From Anaerolineae bacterium (GTDB lineage Bacteria > Chloroflexota > Anaerolineae > UBA4142), in contig JAOACU010000011.1 in assembly GCA_026417715.1 (NCBI GenBank), positions 1 to 20,840 of the forward strand: a stretch of 20,840 nt of DNA, read 5' to 3'. Both the position numbers and the translations under genes were made by a program. This document shows positions 6,905 to 13,904 of this stretch, piece by piece. How positions within the stretch are numbered: the first letter of the stretch is position 1; each line of letters begins with the position of its first letter. The notes under the pieces were generated by a model. It was given only the letters and a program-made list of their open reading frames with translations, searched no databases and was not told the DNA's origin.

Positions 6905-7561
6905 ATGAGTCCCAAAATAATCCGCATCGGCATTGTCGTCTTTGTCATCGGCGCGGTGTTGTTTGTGTTCATCCAATTTTTGCCGATTGGACCACAACGC
7001 ACCAATCCGCCGGTGATTGCTGAACCCAAGTGGGACAGTCCCGAAACGCGTGCGCTGGCAAAGCGCGCGTGTTTCGATTGCCATAGCAACGAAACGGTCT
7101 GGCCCTGGTACAGTTACATCGCTCCTGTATCGTGGTTAACGGCTTATGACGCGCAAATGGGGCGACGCGCGTTCAACTTTTCCGAGTGGAAGCCGGGGAT
7201 GATGAGCGCGTCGGTGATGGAGGAGCAAATTCGGAGCGGCAGAATGCCACTACCGCAATACTTGCTAATGCATCCCGAAGCGCGTCTCACCGACGCGGAA
7301 AAGCAAAAATTGATTGCGGGTTTACACGCCACACTGGGTAAGGAAACTCCGCCGCCTGCGACTGCACCAACCACAAGCGAGCAAGCCCTCGTGCAAGAAC
7401 GTTGCAGCGGTTGTCACGGCATTGATCGTGTCACCAGTGCGCGCAAGACACGCGCCGAGTGGGCAGAGACCGTCGCGCGAATGGTCAGCAAAGGCGCGCG
7501 CTTGAACGCAACAGAACAAAACATCGTCATCGAATATTTGAGCAAGACGTACGGGCGTTAG
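6905..7561 (+). CDS. Haem-binding domain protein with two c-type haem motifs
   Basis: 218 residues. ATG 6905 follows AAAGGAGAG with 5-nt spacing; a GTG at 6899 is less well placed. One N-terminal membrane helix (residues 6-26) anchors the protein, leaving the rest outside the cytoplasm. The first domain has CFDCH (56-60) followed by SNETVWPWYSYIAPVSW and FNFSEW, the pattern of the haem-binding (Haem_bd) family. A second haem site, CSGCH (167-171), sits in a small C-terminal cytochrome-c-like domain after a Pro/Thr linker (149-157). It probably works as a membrane-bound electron carrier. It lies 48 bp after the coxM-coxS fusion on the same strand, so a shared electron-transfer role is possible but unproven. 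Its stop codon abuts a long purine-rich array. Confidence 0.85.
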   Translation: MSPKIIRIGIVVFVIGAVLFVFIQFLPIGPQRTNPPVIAEPKWDSPETRALAKRACFDCHSNETVWPWYSYIAPVSWLTAYDAQMGRRAFNFSEWKPGMMSASVMEEQIRSGRMPLPQYLLMHPEARLTDAEKQKLIAGLHATLGKETPPPATAPTTSEQALVQERCSGCHGIDRVTSARKTRAEWAETVARMVSKGARLNATEQNIVIEYLSKTYGR

Positions 7562-7842
7562 TGGAGAAGGCGGGGGAGAAGGTGTGGAAGAGGGCGAAGA
7601 AGGCATAGAAGGCGGAGAAGGCGAGGGGGAAGGCGTAGAAGGCGGAAGAAGGCGTAGAAGGCGGAAAGAAGGCGAGGAAGGCGGGAAGAAGGCGTAGAAG
7701 GCGGAAAGAAGGCATAGAAGGCAAAAGACGGCAGAAGAAGGCAACGCCCTCTCTGCCCTCTACAGCCCTCTGTCGCCCTCTTCTGCCTTCTCCCGCCCTC
7801 TCCCGCCTTCTGCAGCCCTCTACACCCTCTCCGCCTTCTGCC
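7562..7842. repeat. Large purine/pyrimidine inverted array (GAAGGCG-type units)
   Basis: From the base after the cytochrome stop to about 7743 the plus strand is almost purely purine, built of GAAGGCG-containing units of ~7-10 bp (GTAGAAGGCGGA and variants). From 7747 to ~7842 it switches to pyrimidine-rich CCCTCT and GCCTTCT units, roughly the reverse complement. The final ~20 bases overlap the 3' end of the ROK kinase gene, whose last residues and TAG stop (7820-7822) are array-encoded. There is no gene in 7562-7819: the frames seen there only translate the repeat. The gap lies between convergent genes and could form a long hairpin or a triplex. Confidence 0.9.
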
Positions 7843-8785
7843 CCAACAACTCTTCCGCCAGCGCGACCGCACCCCACAACGGCGCATCGTCACCGAGCGC
7901 AGCAGGCACGATGTCCACGCGCATTTGCGGTAACGTGTTCGCGCGCGCGGCTTGGCGCACGATTGTCCACCAACGTTCTCCGGCTTTGGACACACCACCC
8001 CCAATCACCACACGCATCGGATTCAGCAACGTAATTGCCGTACCAATGCCGAAACCGAGCGCGCGCGCCGCATCCTCCAACACGTTTTGCGCGAGCGCGT
8101 CGCCAGAGTCTGCCGCGCGCGCCACATCGGCGGCAGTCAGCGCGTCGCCGTACGCGCGCAAAGTGCTCGATACGTGTGGTTCAGCGCGCAGACGTTCACG
8201 CGCGGCGCGTGCGATTGCGGGACCGCACGCCATCGCCTCCACACACCCGCGTCGCCCACAGACACACAACGGTCCGCGCAGATCACAAATCGTGTGACCA
8301 ATTTCGCCAGCCACCGCATCCGCACCGTTGTAAATTTTCCCTCCGATGATGATTCCCCCACCGACACCGGTGCTCACCGTGACGTACAACAACGAGTCAC
8401 AGTCGCGTCCCGCGCCAAACCGATACTCGCCGAGCGCGGCAACATTCGCATCGTTGTCCACGCTCACTGGCGCGTTGAATTCGGCTTGGAGTTGATCGCG
8501 GAGCGGTGTGTCTTCCCAACCAGGGATGTGATGCGAGAGGAGCACGCGCCCACGCGCCGCGTCCACAGGTCCGCCGAAACTCACACCGATAGCGCGCGGT
8601 GTCTCGCCCTTCAACAGTTCGCGTGCGAGTGCGCGCATCGTTGCTTGTTCGTACGACGCATCGTGTTGCGGCGGCGATTGGACGCGCGCGAGCGCGCGCC
8701 ACGCGCGTTCGCCGATGCCGATGATTGCGGCGGAGAGTTTGGTGCCACCATAATCGAGTGCAAGGATGATGTTAGTGTGGCTCAT
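7820..8785 (-). CDS. ROK-family sugar kinase (glucokinase-like)
   Basis: 321 residues. The N-terminus LALDYGGTKLSAAIIG (8-23) is the phosphate-binding loop of ROK and hexokinase-type ATPases. VSVDNDANVAALGE (107-120) holds the catalytic Asp. EIGHTICDLRGPLCVCGRRGC (161-181) is the ROK zinc signature with His164, Cys174, Cys176 and Cys181. No helix-turn-helix domain precedes it, so it is a kinase rather than a NagC/XylR-type repressor. It probably phosphorylates glucose or an amino sugar with ATP. The ATG overlaps the end of the gmhA-like gene by 14 bp, so the two are coupled; the pair suggests phosphosugar metabolism. The last residues (QKAERV) and stop come from the GAAGGCG repeat. Confidence 0.88.
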   Translation of the reverse strand: MSHTNIILALDYGGTKLSAAIIGIGERAWRALARVQSPPQHDASYEQATMRALARELLKGETPRAIGVSFGGPVDAARGRVLLSHHIPGWEDTPLRDQLQAEFNAPVSVDNDANVAALGEYRFGAGRDCDSLLYVTVSTGVGGGIIIGGKIYNGADAVAGEIGHTICDLRGPLCVCGRRGCVEAMACGPAIARAARERLRAEPHVSSTLRAYGDALTAADVARAADSGDALAQNVLEDAARALGFGIGTAITLLNPMRVVIGGGVSKAGERWWTIVRQAARANTLPQMRVDIVPAALGDDAPLWGAVALAEELLGQKAERV

Positions 8786-9332
8786 GCGGCAATTTGAGCA
8801 TCTCGCAGATTGCGTGTGTCAAGATGAGATGCGCGTCTTCAACCAGCGCGTAGGAATTGATCGGCACGTGGATATTCAACTCGACGCGGTCTTTGACTTT
8901 GCCGCCATCAAAGCCCGTGAAGGCAACCGTCACCAAACCGTGTTGGTTGGCTACTTCGATGGCGCGCACGATGTTCGGTGAATTGCCACTTGCGGTGAAC
9001 GCGATTGCCAAATCGCCGGGCTGGCTGTGCGTGATGAGCGGTTCGGCAAACACGGTCTCGTACCCGTGATCGTTCGCGTATGCGGTGAGTGTCGGCAAAC
9101 TGTCGAATACCATCACCTTGAAACGCGGGCGTTCGGGTTGCACCGTGCCCTTGCCCAAATCGCACGCAAAGTGCGAGGCGGTTGCCATACTGCCACCATT
9201 GCCAAACAAAAAAATGCGCCGCCCTTCGGCGCGCGCGCGCTCCAAGCGCGCCACCAGTTCGTTCACCGGCGCCAAATCGAGTTGTTGCAACAAGCGCACT
9301 TGCGCTTCGATATAGTCTTTGAGCGAATTCAT
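8772..9332 (-). CDS. SIS-domain phosphosugar isomerase, GmhA/DiaA-like
   Basis: 186 residues, the usual GmhA length. ATG 9332 is chosen because AGAGGAG lies 5 bases upstream; a longer frame to 9461 runs into the palindromic element. The phosphate-binding SIS motifs are FGNGGSMA (43-50) and TASGNSPN (113-120). SHFACDLG (53-60) aligns with the N-terminal metal site, and VEDAHLILTHAI (164-175) with the C-terminal one. Compared with the E. coli enzyme as I recall it, Asp58 stands for the active-site Glu and Glu165 for the Gln ligand, while both His are kept. Sedoheptulose-7-phosphate isomerase is therefore likely but not certain; DiaA-type DnaA regulators share this fold. It is co-transcribed with the ROK kinase. 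Confidence 0.75.
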   Translation of the reverse strand: MNSLKDYIEAQVRLLQQLDLAPVNELVARLERARAEGRRIFLFGNGGSMATASHFACDLGKGTVQPERPRFKVMVFDSLPTLTAYANDHGYETVFAEPLITHSQPGDLAIAFTASGNSPNIVRAIEVANQHGLVTVAFTGFDGGKVKDRVELNIHVPINSYALVEDAHLILTHAICEMLKLPHEPH

Positions 9333-9357
9333 TTCACTCCTCTGACGAAGATTTTCG

Positions 9358-9501
9358 GGTAGTGCTACAAAAGTAATGCTGGTAAGGCAACCTGTCACGC
9401 TGAGCGCAGCGAAGCGTCTCGCAAAGTCCTTTTGAGAGATTCTTCGGCGCGCAAGGCGCACCTCAGAATGACATCCTCAGCATTACTTTTTGATCACTAC
9501 C
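9358..9501. repeat. 144-bp palindromic element with long terminal inverted repeats (MITE-like)
   Basis: The outer arms GGTAGTG (9358-9364) and CACTACC (9495-9501) enclose, at 4 bp on each side, a perfect 12-bp inverted pair AAAAGTAATGCT (9369-9380) / AGCATTACTTTT (9479-9490). Inside these is a further imperfect pair, TGTCACGCTGAG (9393-9404) / CTCAGAATGACA (9462-9473). The core CTGAGCGCAGCGAAG resembles a dispersed non-coding repeat I have seen in several bacterial genomes. No coding potential is seen. It occupies most of the gap between gmhA and the MBL gene. Confidence 0.75.
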
Positions 9502-9576
9502 GATTTTCGATTTTCGATTTGCGATTTGCGATTGACAGCGCAATCGGCAATCGAAAATCGGCAATCGAGAATCGCG
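9501..9576. repeat. Inverted heptamer array, unit CGATTTT / AATCGGC
   Basis: CGATTTT and CGATTTG units run from 9501 to ~9533. After a GACAGCG spacer, the complementary AATCGGC and AATCGAA units run to ~9576. The two halves could pair into a hairpin of about 30 bp. The array ends about 5 bp from the stop of the MBL-fold gene (9581-9583) and directly adjoins the palindromic element. Confidence 0.88.
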
Positions 9577-9580
9577 CGTT

Positions 9581-10510
9581 CTAACTGGTTGAGGCGCGCG
9601 TCTTGCTCCAATATCGGATGTATCCTGCAACCAACGATTCGTAACTGATAGCAACATCGTATTGGCGCGGGTCAACTTCCAAATGCGCCAGTTCTTGCTC
9701 TGCCTGCGCTTTGAGTTTTTGCACAATCGTTGCTTCGTCTGCACCTTGTTCAAGTTGCGCCCGCACTGCTTCGCCCCAGGCGACAAGACGTTGCTCCAAA
9801 TCGTTCCAATGCCATTCGAGGTTACCGCGAAACAAACCAAAGTGCGTGAGACACAAGCCGCTCGCATCGAGCGCGCGCAAACGCGCGATACTGGCGCGCC
9901 ACGCTTCGATGTCGAGTTCGGGTGGTGCGGTCGGCGGGCGCACGTACGGAACGCCCGGCATTCGTACGCCACCAATGTCGCCGGTGAAGAGCAAGCGACT
10001 GTTCAGGTCGAAATAAGCGTGATGATGACGCGCGTGTCCCGGCGTTTCGAGTACGCGCAACGTGGAACTAGGAATCGGAATTTCATCACCGTCGTTGACA
10101 CTGACGATACGCTCGGCGGGAATCGGGACGATGGTGCCCCACAGCGATTCCAGTTCATCGCCGTACAAACGCGCGGCACTCGCTAACAATTTCGACGGAT
10201 CGGCAAGGTGCGGCGCGCCGACAGGATGAACGTAGATGCGCGTCCAAGGCAGTTGACGCGCCAACACACTCGCGCCGCTCGCGTGATCGAGATGAATGTG
10301 CGTCACGAAAATTTGGCGCAGTGCTTCGAGCGGCGCGCCTGCCGCGCGGATTCCTTCGAGCAAGGTGTCAATCGTCGAAGCGGGTCCTGTTTCGATGAGC
10401 GCGGCAGTTTCACCATCGTAAATCAGATACGAGGCGATGGTTTCGACGCGACCTTGAAATTGCAAATCAATTAGCGTGATAGTGGGTGTCAGTGGACGAA
10501 GTAGAGCCAT
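9581..10510 (-). CDS. MBL-fold metallo-hydrolase
   Basis: 309 residues. ATG 10510 is chosen because AAAGGA lies about 7 bases upstream; the longer frame to 10555 translates the repeat array. The metal-binding motif THIHLDHASG (70-79) gives the HxHxDH cluster (His71, His73, Asp75, His76). The other ligands are His159 in ETPGHARHHH, Asp178 in LFTGDIGG and probably His223 in CLTHFG. This full set makes a binuclear metal site of the glyoxalase II / RNase Z superfamily. A C-terminal helical region (~230-309) is extra. The fold hydrolyses thioesters, phosphodiesters or lactones; the substrate cannot be told. It is last in the minus-strand run that includes parB, 69 bp after parB. Confidence 0.85.
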   Translation of the reverse strand: MALLRPLTPTITLIDLQFQGRVETIASYLIYDGETAALIETGPASTIDTLLEGIRAAGAPLEALRQIFVTHIHLDHASGASVLARQLPWTRIYVHPVGAPHLADPSKLLASAARLYGDELESLWGTIVPIPAERIVSVNDGDEIPIPSSTLRVLETPGHARHHHAYFDLNSRLLFTGDIGGVRMPGVPYVRPPTAPPELDIEAWRASIARLRALDASGLCLTHFGLFRGNLEWHWNDLEQRLVAWGEAVRAQLEQGADEATIVQKLKAQAEQELAHLEVDPRQYDVAISYESLVAGYIRYWSKTRASTS

Positions 10511-10523
10511 TTTGCATTCCTTT

Positions 10524-10584
10524 GACGAAGGACGGAGGACGAAAGACAAAAGCATTCGTCCTTCGTCTTTCGTCCTTCGTCATC
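10524..10584. repeat. Inverted heptamer array, unit GACGAAG (parB 3' side)
   Basis: The left arm is GACGAAG, GACGGAG, GACGAAA, GACAAAA (10524-10551). The right arm is ATTCGTC, CTTCGTC, TTTCGTC, CTTCGTC (10554-10581). The arms can pair over about 28 bp with few mismatches and only a short loop. The parB TGA stop (10580-10582) is part of a TGACGAA unit read on the minus strand. Confidence 0.92.
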
Positions 10585-11485
10585 TTACGATATGCGCGTA
10601 AATCGCTTCGAGTTCCTCTTCCGAGTAAAAATGAATCACGATCTTGCCACCTTTGCGCGAGCGAAACACTTGGACTTTGGTGCCGAGTGCGTTGCGAAAA
10701 TCGTTTTCGAGCGCGCGCGTCGCCGCTGGCATCTCGTGCTCTTCACGCGTGGGGCGAGACGTACTCGATGTTGAGCGGCGCTCGGTGGTCAGGGGGCGGC
10801 GGTCACCGAGTCGCCGCGCCGCCTCTTCGGTTTGTCGCACCGAAAGACCTTGCTCGATGACTTGACGCAAGAGCGTGTTTTGTTGCTTGGGGTCTTCGAG
10901 CGTCAAGATCGCGCGCGCGTGTCCTTCGGTGATGGTATCTTCGGCAAGGGCGGTTTGCACTTCGGGCGCAAGTTTGAGCAGGCGCAGCGCGTTCGCAATC
11001 GTTGCGCGATTCTTGCCCACTTTAGCCGCGATTTGTTCTTGCGTCAACCCGAAATCGCTCATCAATTGCCGATAGGCGTGGGCTTCTTCGAGCACGTTCA
11101 AGTCTGCGCGCTGGATGTTTTCGACGAGCGCGAGTTCCAACATCTCTTGCGGCGTCGCGCCACGCACGATGACCGGCACCGTCGCGAGTCCCGCGAGTTT
11201 CGCCGCGTGCCAACGCCGTTCGCCGGCGATGAGTTGATAGCGCGGCGCAAGCGCGGTCGAATCGGGCGCGGGTGTGACGATGAGCGGTTGAATGACGCCG
11301 TGCTCGCGAATCGAATCGGCGAGTTCGCGGAGTGCCTCGGCATCAACTTTGTGACGCGGTTGGCGCGGATTCGGCGAAATCGCCGCCACAGGCACTTGGG
11401 TCACTGCGGATGTGACGGCTGAAGGTTGCGTCGGCGGAATCAGCGCACTCAAACCACGACCAAGACCATGTTTGGCTGGAGACAT
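10580..11485 (-). CDS. parB: ParB/Spo0J chromosome-partitioning protein
   Basis: 301 residues. ATG 11485 follows a strong AAGGAGG. The N-terminal CTP-binding domain holds ISPNPRQPR (36-44), GERRWHAAKLAG (88-99) and ENIQRADLN (122-130), the three signature boxes; GERRxHA is the CTP/parS-clamp motif. A helix-turn-helix follows (LTQEQIAAKVGKNRATIANALRL, ~147-169). After a low-complexity linker (228-250) comes the dimerisation domain, ending KIVIHFYSEEELEAIYAHIV. It binds parS, spreads as a CTP-dependent clamp and works with ParA to segregate the origin. The initial KHGLGRGLSALI is the ParA-ATPase-activating peptide typical of Spo0J. The linker includes a degenerate GGTCGGC-type repeat, and the stop lies in an array. 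Confidence 0.95.
   Translation of the reverse strand: MSPAKHGLGRGLSALIPPTQPSAVTSAVTQVPVAAISPNPRQPRHKVDAEALRELADSIREHGVIQPLIVTPAPDSTALAPRYQLIAGERRWHAAKLAGLATVPVIVRGATPQEMLELALVENIQRADLNVLEEAHAYRQLMSDFGLTQEQIAAKVGKNRATIANALRLLKLAPEVQTALAEDTITEGHARAILTLEDPKQQNTLLRQVIEQGLSVRQTEEAARRLGDRRPLTTERRSTSSTSRPTREEHEMPAATRALENDFRNALGTKVQVFRSRKGGKIVIHFYSEEELEAIYAHIVR
10780..10807. repeat. Degenerate intragenic GGTCGGC-type heptamers in the parB linker
   Basis: Four weak units on the plus strand (GCTCGGT, GGTCAGG, GGGCGGC, GGTCACC) match the family seen in the coxM-coxS gene. They encode the DRRPLTTERRS part of the linker between the helix-turn-helix and the dimerisation domain. Degenerate copies make this tentative. 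Confidence 0.5.
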
Positions 11486-11496
11486 CGAACCTCCTT

Positions 11497-11564
11497 GACC
11501 AAAGACGAAGGACGAAAGACGAAAGAAAATCTTTCGTCATTCGTCTTTCGTCCTCCGTCCTTCG
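11497..11564. repeat. Inverted heptamer array, unit GACGAAG (parA-parB gap)
   Basis: The left arm is GACCAAA, GACGAAG, GACGAAA, GACGAAA (11497-11524). The right arm is TTTCGTC, ATTCGTC, TTTCGTC, CTCCGTC and so on, to 11564. The parA stop TGA (11537-11539) and its last ~8 codons lie in the right arm; the left arm ends 11 bp before the parB start. It is the same family as 10524-10584 and 13158-13246. Confidence 0.92.
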
Positions 11565-12319
11565 CGTTCGAGCAACTCGTTCGTCAATGCTTCGTATGCT
11601 TGCGCGCCGCGCGATTTTGGATCGAACGAGACGAGTGGTTCGCCGAAACTGGGTGCCTCGGCGATACGCACACTGCGCGGAATGATCGTGCGAAAAATCA
11701 AATCGGGAAAATGTTTGGCGACTTGTTCGACGACTTGGAACGCGAGATGCGTGCGCGAGTCGTACATCGTCATCGCCATTCCCGCGATGCGGAGGCGCGG
11801 GTTGAGATTTTGTTGTACCAGTTGAATCGTTTGCAACAGTTGCGAGAGACCTTCGAGCGCGAGGTACTCGCATTGAATCGGGATGATGACTGCATCGGCG
11901 GCAACGAGCGCGTTGACGGTGAGTAAGCCGAGCGAAGGCGGCGAATCAATGAAGACGTAATCATAGCGCGGCGTGACCGCTGTAAGAAGATTCGCCAGCA
12001 CGCGTTCGCGATTCGGGACGGACACCAGTTCCACTTCCGCGCCAGCAAGTGCTGGCGATGACGGCACCAAATCGAGATGCAAACGCTTGGTGAGCATAAT
12101 GATTTGATCGAGCGGCACTTGATCAATGATCGCATCGTAAATCGAAAAAACGGGTGTGGTCTTGTCAATGCCAAGTGATGAGGTCGCGTTTGCTTGCGGA
12201 TCAACATCCACGAGGAGCACGCGTTTTTCGCGCGCCGCCAGATACGCGGCGATGTTGATCGCGCTAGTTGTTTTGCCTACGCCGCCTTTTTGATTCGCAA
12301 AGGTGTAAATCGTCGTCAT
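11537..12319 (-). CDS. parA: ParA/Soj chromosome-partitioning ATPase
   Basis: 260 residues, with ATG 12319 giving the canonical MTTIYTFANQKGGVGKTT start; the longer frame to 12559 overlaps pfkB. The deviant Walker A, KGGVGKTT (11-18), includes the signature Lys. The second motif is LLVDVDPQANATSSLG (35-50), and FIDSPPSLG holds the Walker B region. It dimerises on ATP, binds DNA non-specifically and is released by ParB, moving origins apart. The stop of the preceding pfkB gene is 1 bp before this ATG and no strong ribosome site is seen, so translation is probably coupled. The last residues (EGRRTKDE) come from the GACGAAG array and are unlikely to be ancestral. Confidence 0.95.
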   Translation of the reverse strand: MTTIYTFANQKGGVGKTTSAINIAAYLAAREKRVLLVDVDPQANATSSLGIDKTTPVFSIYDAIIDQVPLDQIIMLTKRLHLDLVPSSPALAGAEVELVSVPNRERVLANLLTAVTPRYDYVFIDSPPSLGLLTVNALVAADAVIIPIQCEYLALEGLSQLLQTIQLVQQNLNPRLRIAGMAMTMYDSRTHLAFQVVEQVAKHFPDLIFRTIIPRSVRIAEAPSFGEPLVSFDPKSRGAQAYEALTNELLEREGRRTKDE

Positions 12320-12320
12320 C

Positions 12321-13154
12321 TCAAAAGATTCGTGGTCGTGCGAGTCGTTCTTCCACTTGGGCGCGCGTTGGAATTGTGGTGACGCCGGGACCTTCGACGC
12401 AGAACGATGCGGTGGCGTTGGCAAAGCGCGCGGCTTCAAATGGATCGCTGGTTTCGTGCAAACGCACCAGAAACGCGCCGGCAAACACATCGCCCGCGCC
12501 GGTCGGGTCCACTTCGACGGCGGGAAAACCCGGCACGTGCTTGGCGCGTCCTTCAGCAAAGACGACGCACCCTTTGGCGCCCTGCGTCATCACGGCGATA
12601 CGCGTCAGCGCGGCATACTCGTCCATCAATTCGCGATTGCCGTTCAAATCTTCTTCACTCAACACGAGTACGTCCACGTGTGGCAAAATATCGCGCGCTT
12701 CTTCCCACACGCGCGCGCGAATGCGTTGCGTGTCGTCCCACTCGCGCATCCAACCTTGTGGTGTGACGCCAACGAGCGCGTGCGGAAACAGCGTGGCAAA
12801 ACGCGCGTCCACTTCGCGCGCAAGTGGTCCCAAGTGCACAATCGGCGCGGCGCGCCATTCGAGCGGAATGTCGTCGGGTTGAATATCGTCCGCGCGCGCA
12901 AGCAAGAATTGGGTGCGCCGTCCGTCTTTGTAGATGTTGTGAAACGTGGTCGTGCGCGCGGAGGCAACGCGATGAATGGCGATGTCGTGCAACACATCGG
13001 GAATGACAAAATCTGGGGCAAGCCGAGTGACGATGCCGGTCTTGCGTCCCAGATTTCGTACCGTCGTGCCCATATACGTTGCCGTACCGCCGACGGTAAA
13101 ACCGTTTGGCACAACGTCTTGGACGATGTGCCCGATGATGAGAAAGTCAATCAT
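12321..13154 (-). CDS. PfkB-family carbohydrate kinase
   Basis: 277 residues. The C-terminal PfkB signature DPTGAGDVFAGAFL (216-229) carries the catalytic base Asp222 and the anion hole GAGD. The N-terminal half has GGTATYMGTTVRNLG (22-36), the family's sugar-contacting glycine region. Lengths of about 280-320 are usual, so it is at the short end. ATP-dependent phosphorylation of a sugar, nucleoside or similar is expected; the substrate is unknown. The start at 13154 has no Shine-Dalgarno, because the heptamer array reaches to within 3 bases. The gene sits between jag and parA, where mnmE, mnmG or rsmG are common in other bacteria, and it is tightly joined to parA. Confidence 0.88.
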   Translation of the reverse strand: MIDFLIIGHIVQDVVPNGFTVGGTATYMGTTVRNLGRKTGIVTRLAPDFVIPDVLHDIAIHRVASARTTTFHNIYKDGRRTQFLLARADDIQPDDIPLEWRAAPIVHLGPLAREVDARFATLFPHALVGVTPQGWMREWDDTQRIRARVWEEARDILPHVDVLVLSEEDLNGNRELMDEYAALTRIAVMTQGAKGCVVFAEGRAKHVPGFPAVEVDPTGAGDVFAGAFLVRLHETSDPFEAARFANATASFCVEGPGVTTIPTRAQVEERLARPRIF

Positions 13155-13157
13155 TGT

Positions 13158-13246
13158 GGACGGAGGACGGAAGACGGATGACGGAAGACAAAGGACGAAA
13201 GACGAAGGTCGAATTTCTTTCGTCCTTCGTCATTCGTCTTTGGTCA
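13158..13246. repeat. Inverted heptamer array, unit GGACGAA (jag-pfkB gap)
   Basis: Eight units (GGACGGA, GGACGGA, AGACGGA, TGACGGA, AGACAAA, GGACGAA, AGACGAA, GGTCGAA) run from 13158 to 13213. The complementary CTTTCGTC-type arm follows to 13246. The array fills the entire gap: the jag stop TGA (13244-13246) is the first three bases of its first unit on the minus strand, and only 3 bp separate it from the pfkB start. Confidence 0.93.
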
Positions 13247-13897
13247 TTTATGCAAAATCATCACGCGCCGATGTTCACCTTCACCGATACTGTGCGTGGT
13301 CACAGTGGGATGATCGCGCAGAGTGAGGTGGATGATGCGGCGTTCGTTCGGTGGCATTGCCTCCAAAGTGATGGGCTGACGACTCGCGGCGACGCGTTCT
13401 GCCATTCGCCGCGCCAGTTCGCGCAAGGCGCGTTCACGACGCACGCGATAACCCGCTACATCTACGACGACTTTGACGTCCGTGTGTTTAGACGCCAGCA
13501 TCATTCGCAAAAGGTATTGTAAATCCCGCAAGGTTTCGCCGCGTCGTCCAATCAAGACACCCAAATCGTTTCCCACGATGTTGAGAGTGAACGCGTCAGG
13601 TCCCTCCGATTCAGGTGCGGGTGCCACTTCGACGCGCGCGTGAATACCCATACGATTCAGCAGACCTTCGAGGAGTTCTTTGGCATCGCTTTGCACATTG
13701 GGTAGGGGAGGCGGTGGAGTTTCAACGCGCCGCGTCATACGCACGATGGCGTTTTCGCCTCCCAAACCGAGAATGCCGCGCGAACCCTCGCGCACAATTT
13801 CAATCTCCACTTGCTCGCGCGTCGCATTCAACGCGGCAAGCCCTTTGGCAATGGCATCTTCGACGGTCTTGCCGGAAAATTCGTTGGCTTCAGACAT
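13244..13897 (-). CDS. jag: Jag / KhpB RNA-binding protein (SpoIIIJ-associated)
   Basis: 217 residues with the three standard parts. The Jag-N domain (5-57) reads FSGKTVEDAIAKGLAALN and then GILGLGG. A KH domain has the GRRGETLRDLQYLL loop (117-130). An R3H domain ends MPPNERRIIHLTL (181-193), with the Arg-x3-His pattern (R186/H190) for nucleic-acid binding. KhpB binds many transcripts and is tied to cell elongation and envelope regulation. It follows yidC by 7 bp with a GAGG ribosome site, as in most Gram-positive and deep-branching genomes. Its stop lies inside a heptamer array. Confidence 0.94.
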   Translation of the reverse strand: MSEANEFSGKTVEDAIAKGLAALNATREQVEIEIVREGSRGILGLGGENAIVRMTRRVETPPPPLPNVQSDAKELLEGLLNRMGIHARVEVAPAPESEGPDAFTLNIVGNDLGVLIGRRGETLRDLQYLLRMMLASKHTDVKVVVDVAGYRVRRERALRELARRMAERVAASRQPITLEAMPPNERRIIHLTLRDHPTVTTHSIGEGEHRRVMILHK

Positions 13898-13904
13898 TGT
13901 GCCT

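Noticed and set aside
7322..8004. Minus-strand frames rich in Pro/Ser/Phe or Arg/Gly over the purine tract
   Set aside because: They translate the GAAGGCG repeat in several frames; no ribosome site or family.
7952..8797. 281-codon plus-strand frame opposite the ROK gene
   Set aside because: Antisense to a well-supported ROK kinase; no family features.
10580..13154. parS site near parAB
   Set aside because: I looked for TGTTTCACGTGAAACA or close variants by eye and saw none in the window.
12357..13181. 274-codon plus-strand frame opposite pfkB
   Set aside because: Shadow of a clear PfkB gene on the other strand; the protein is low in conserved motifs and Arg/His-rich.
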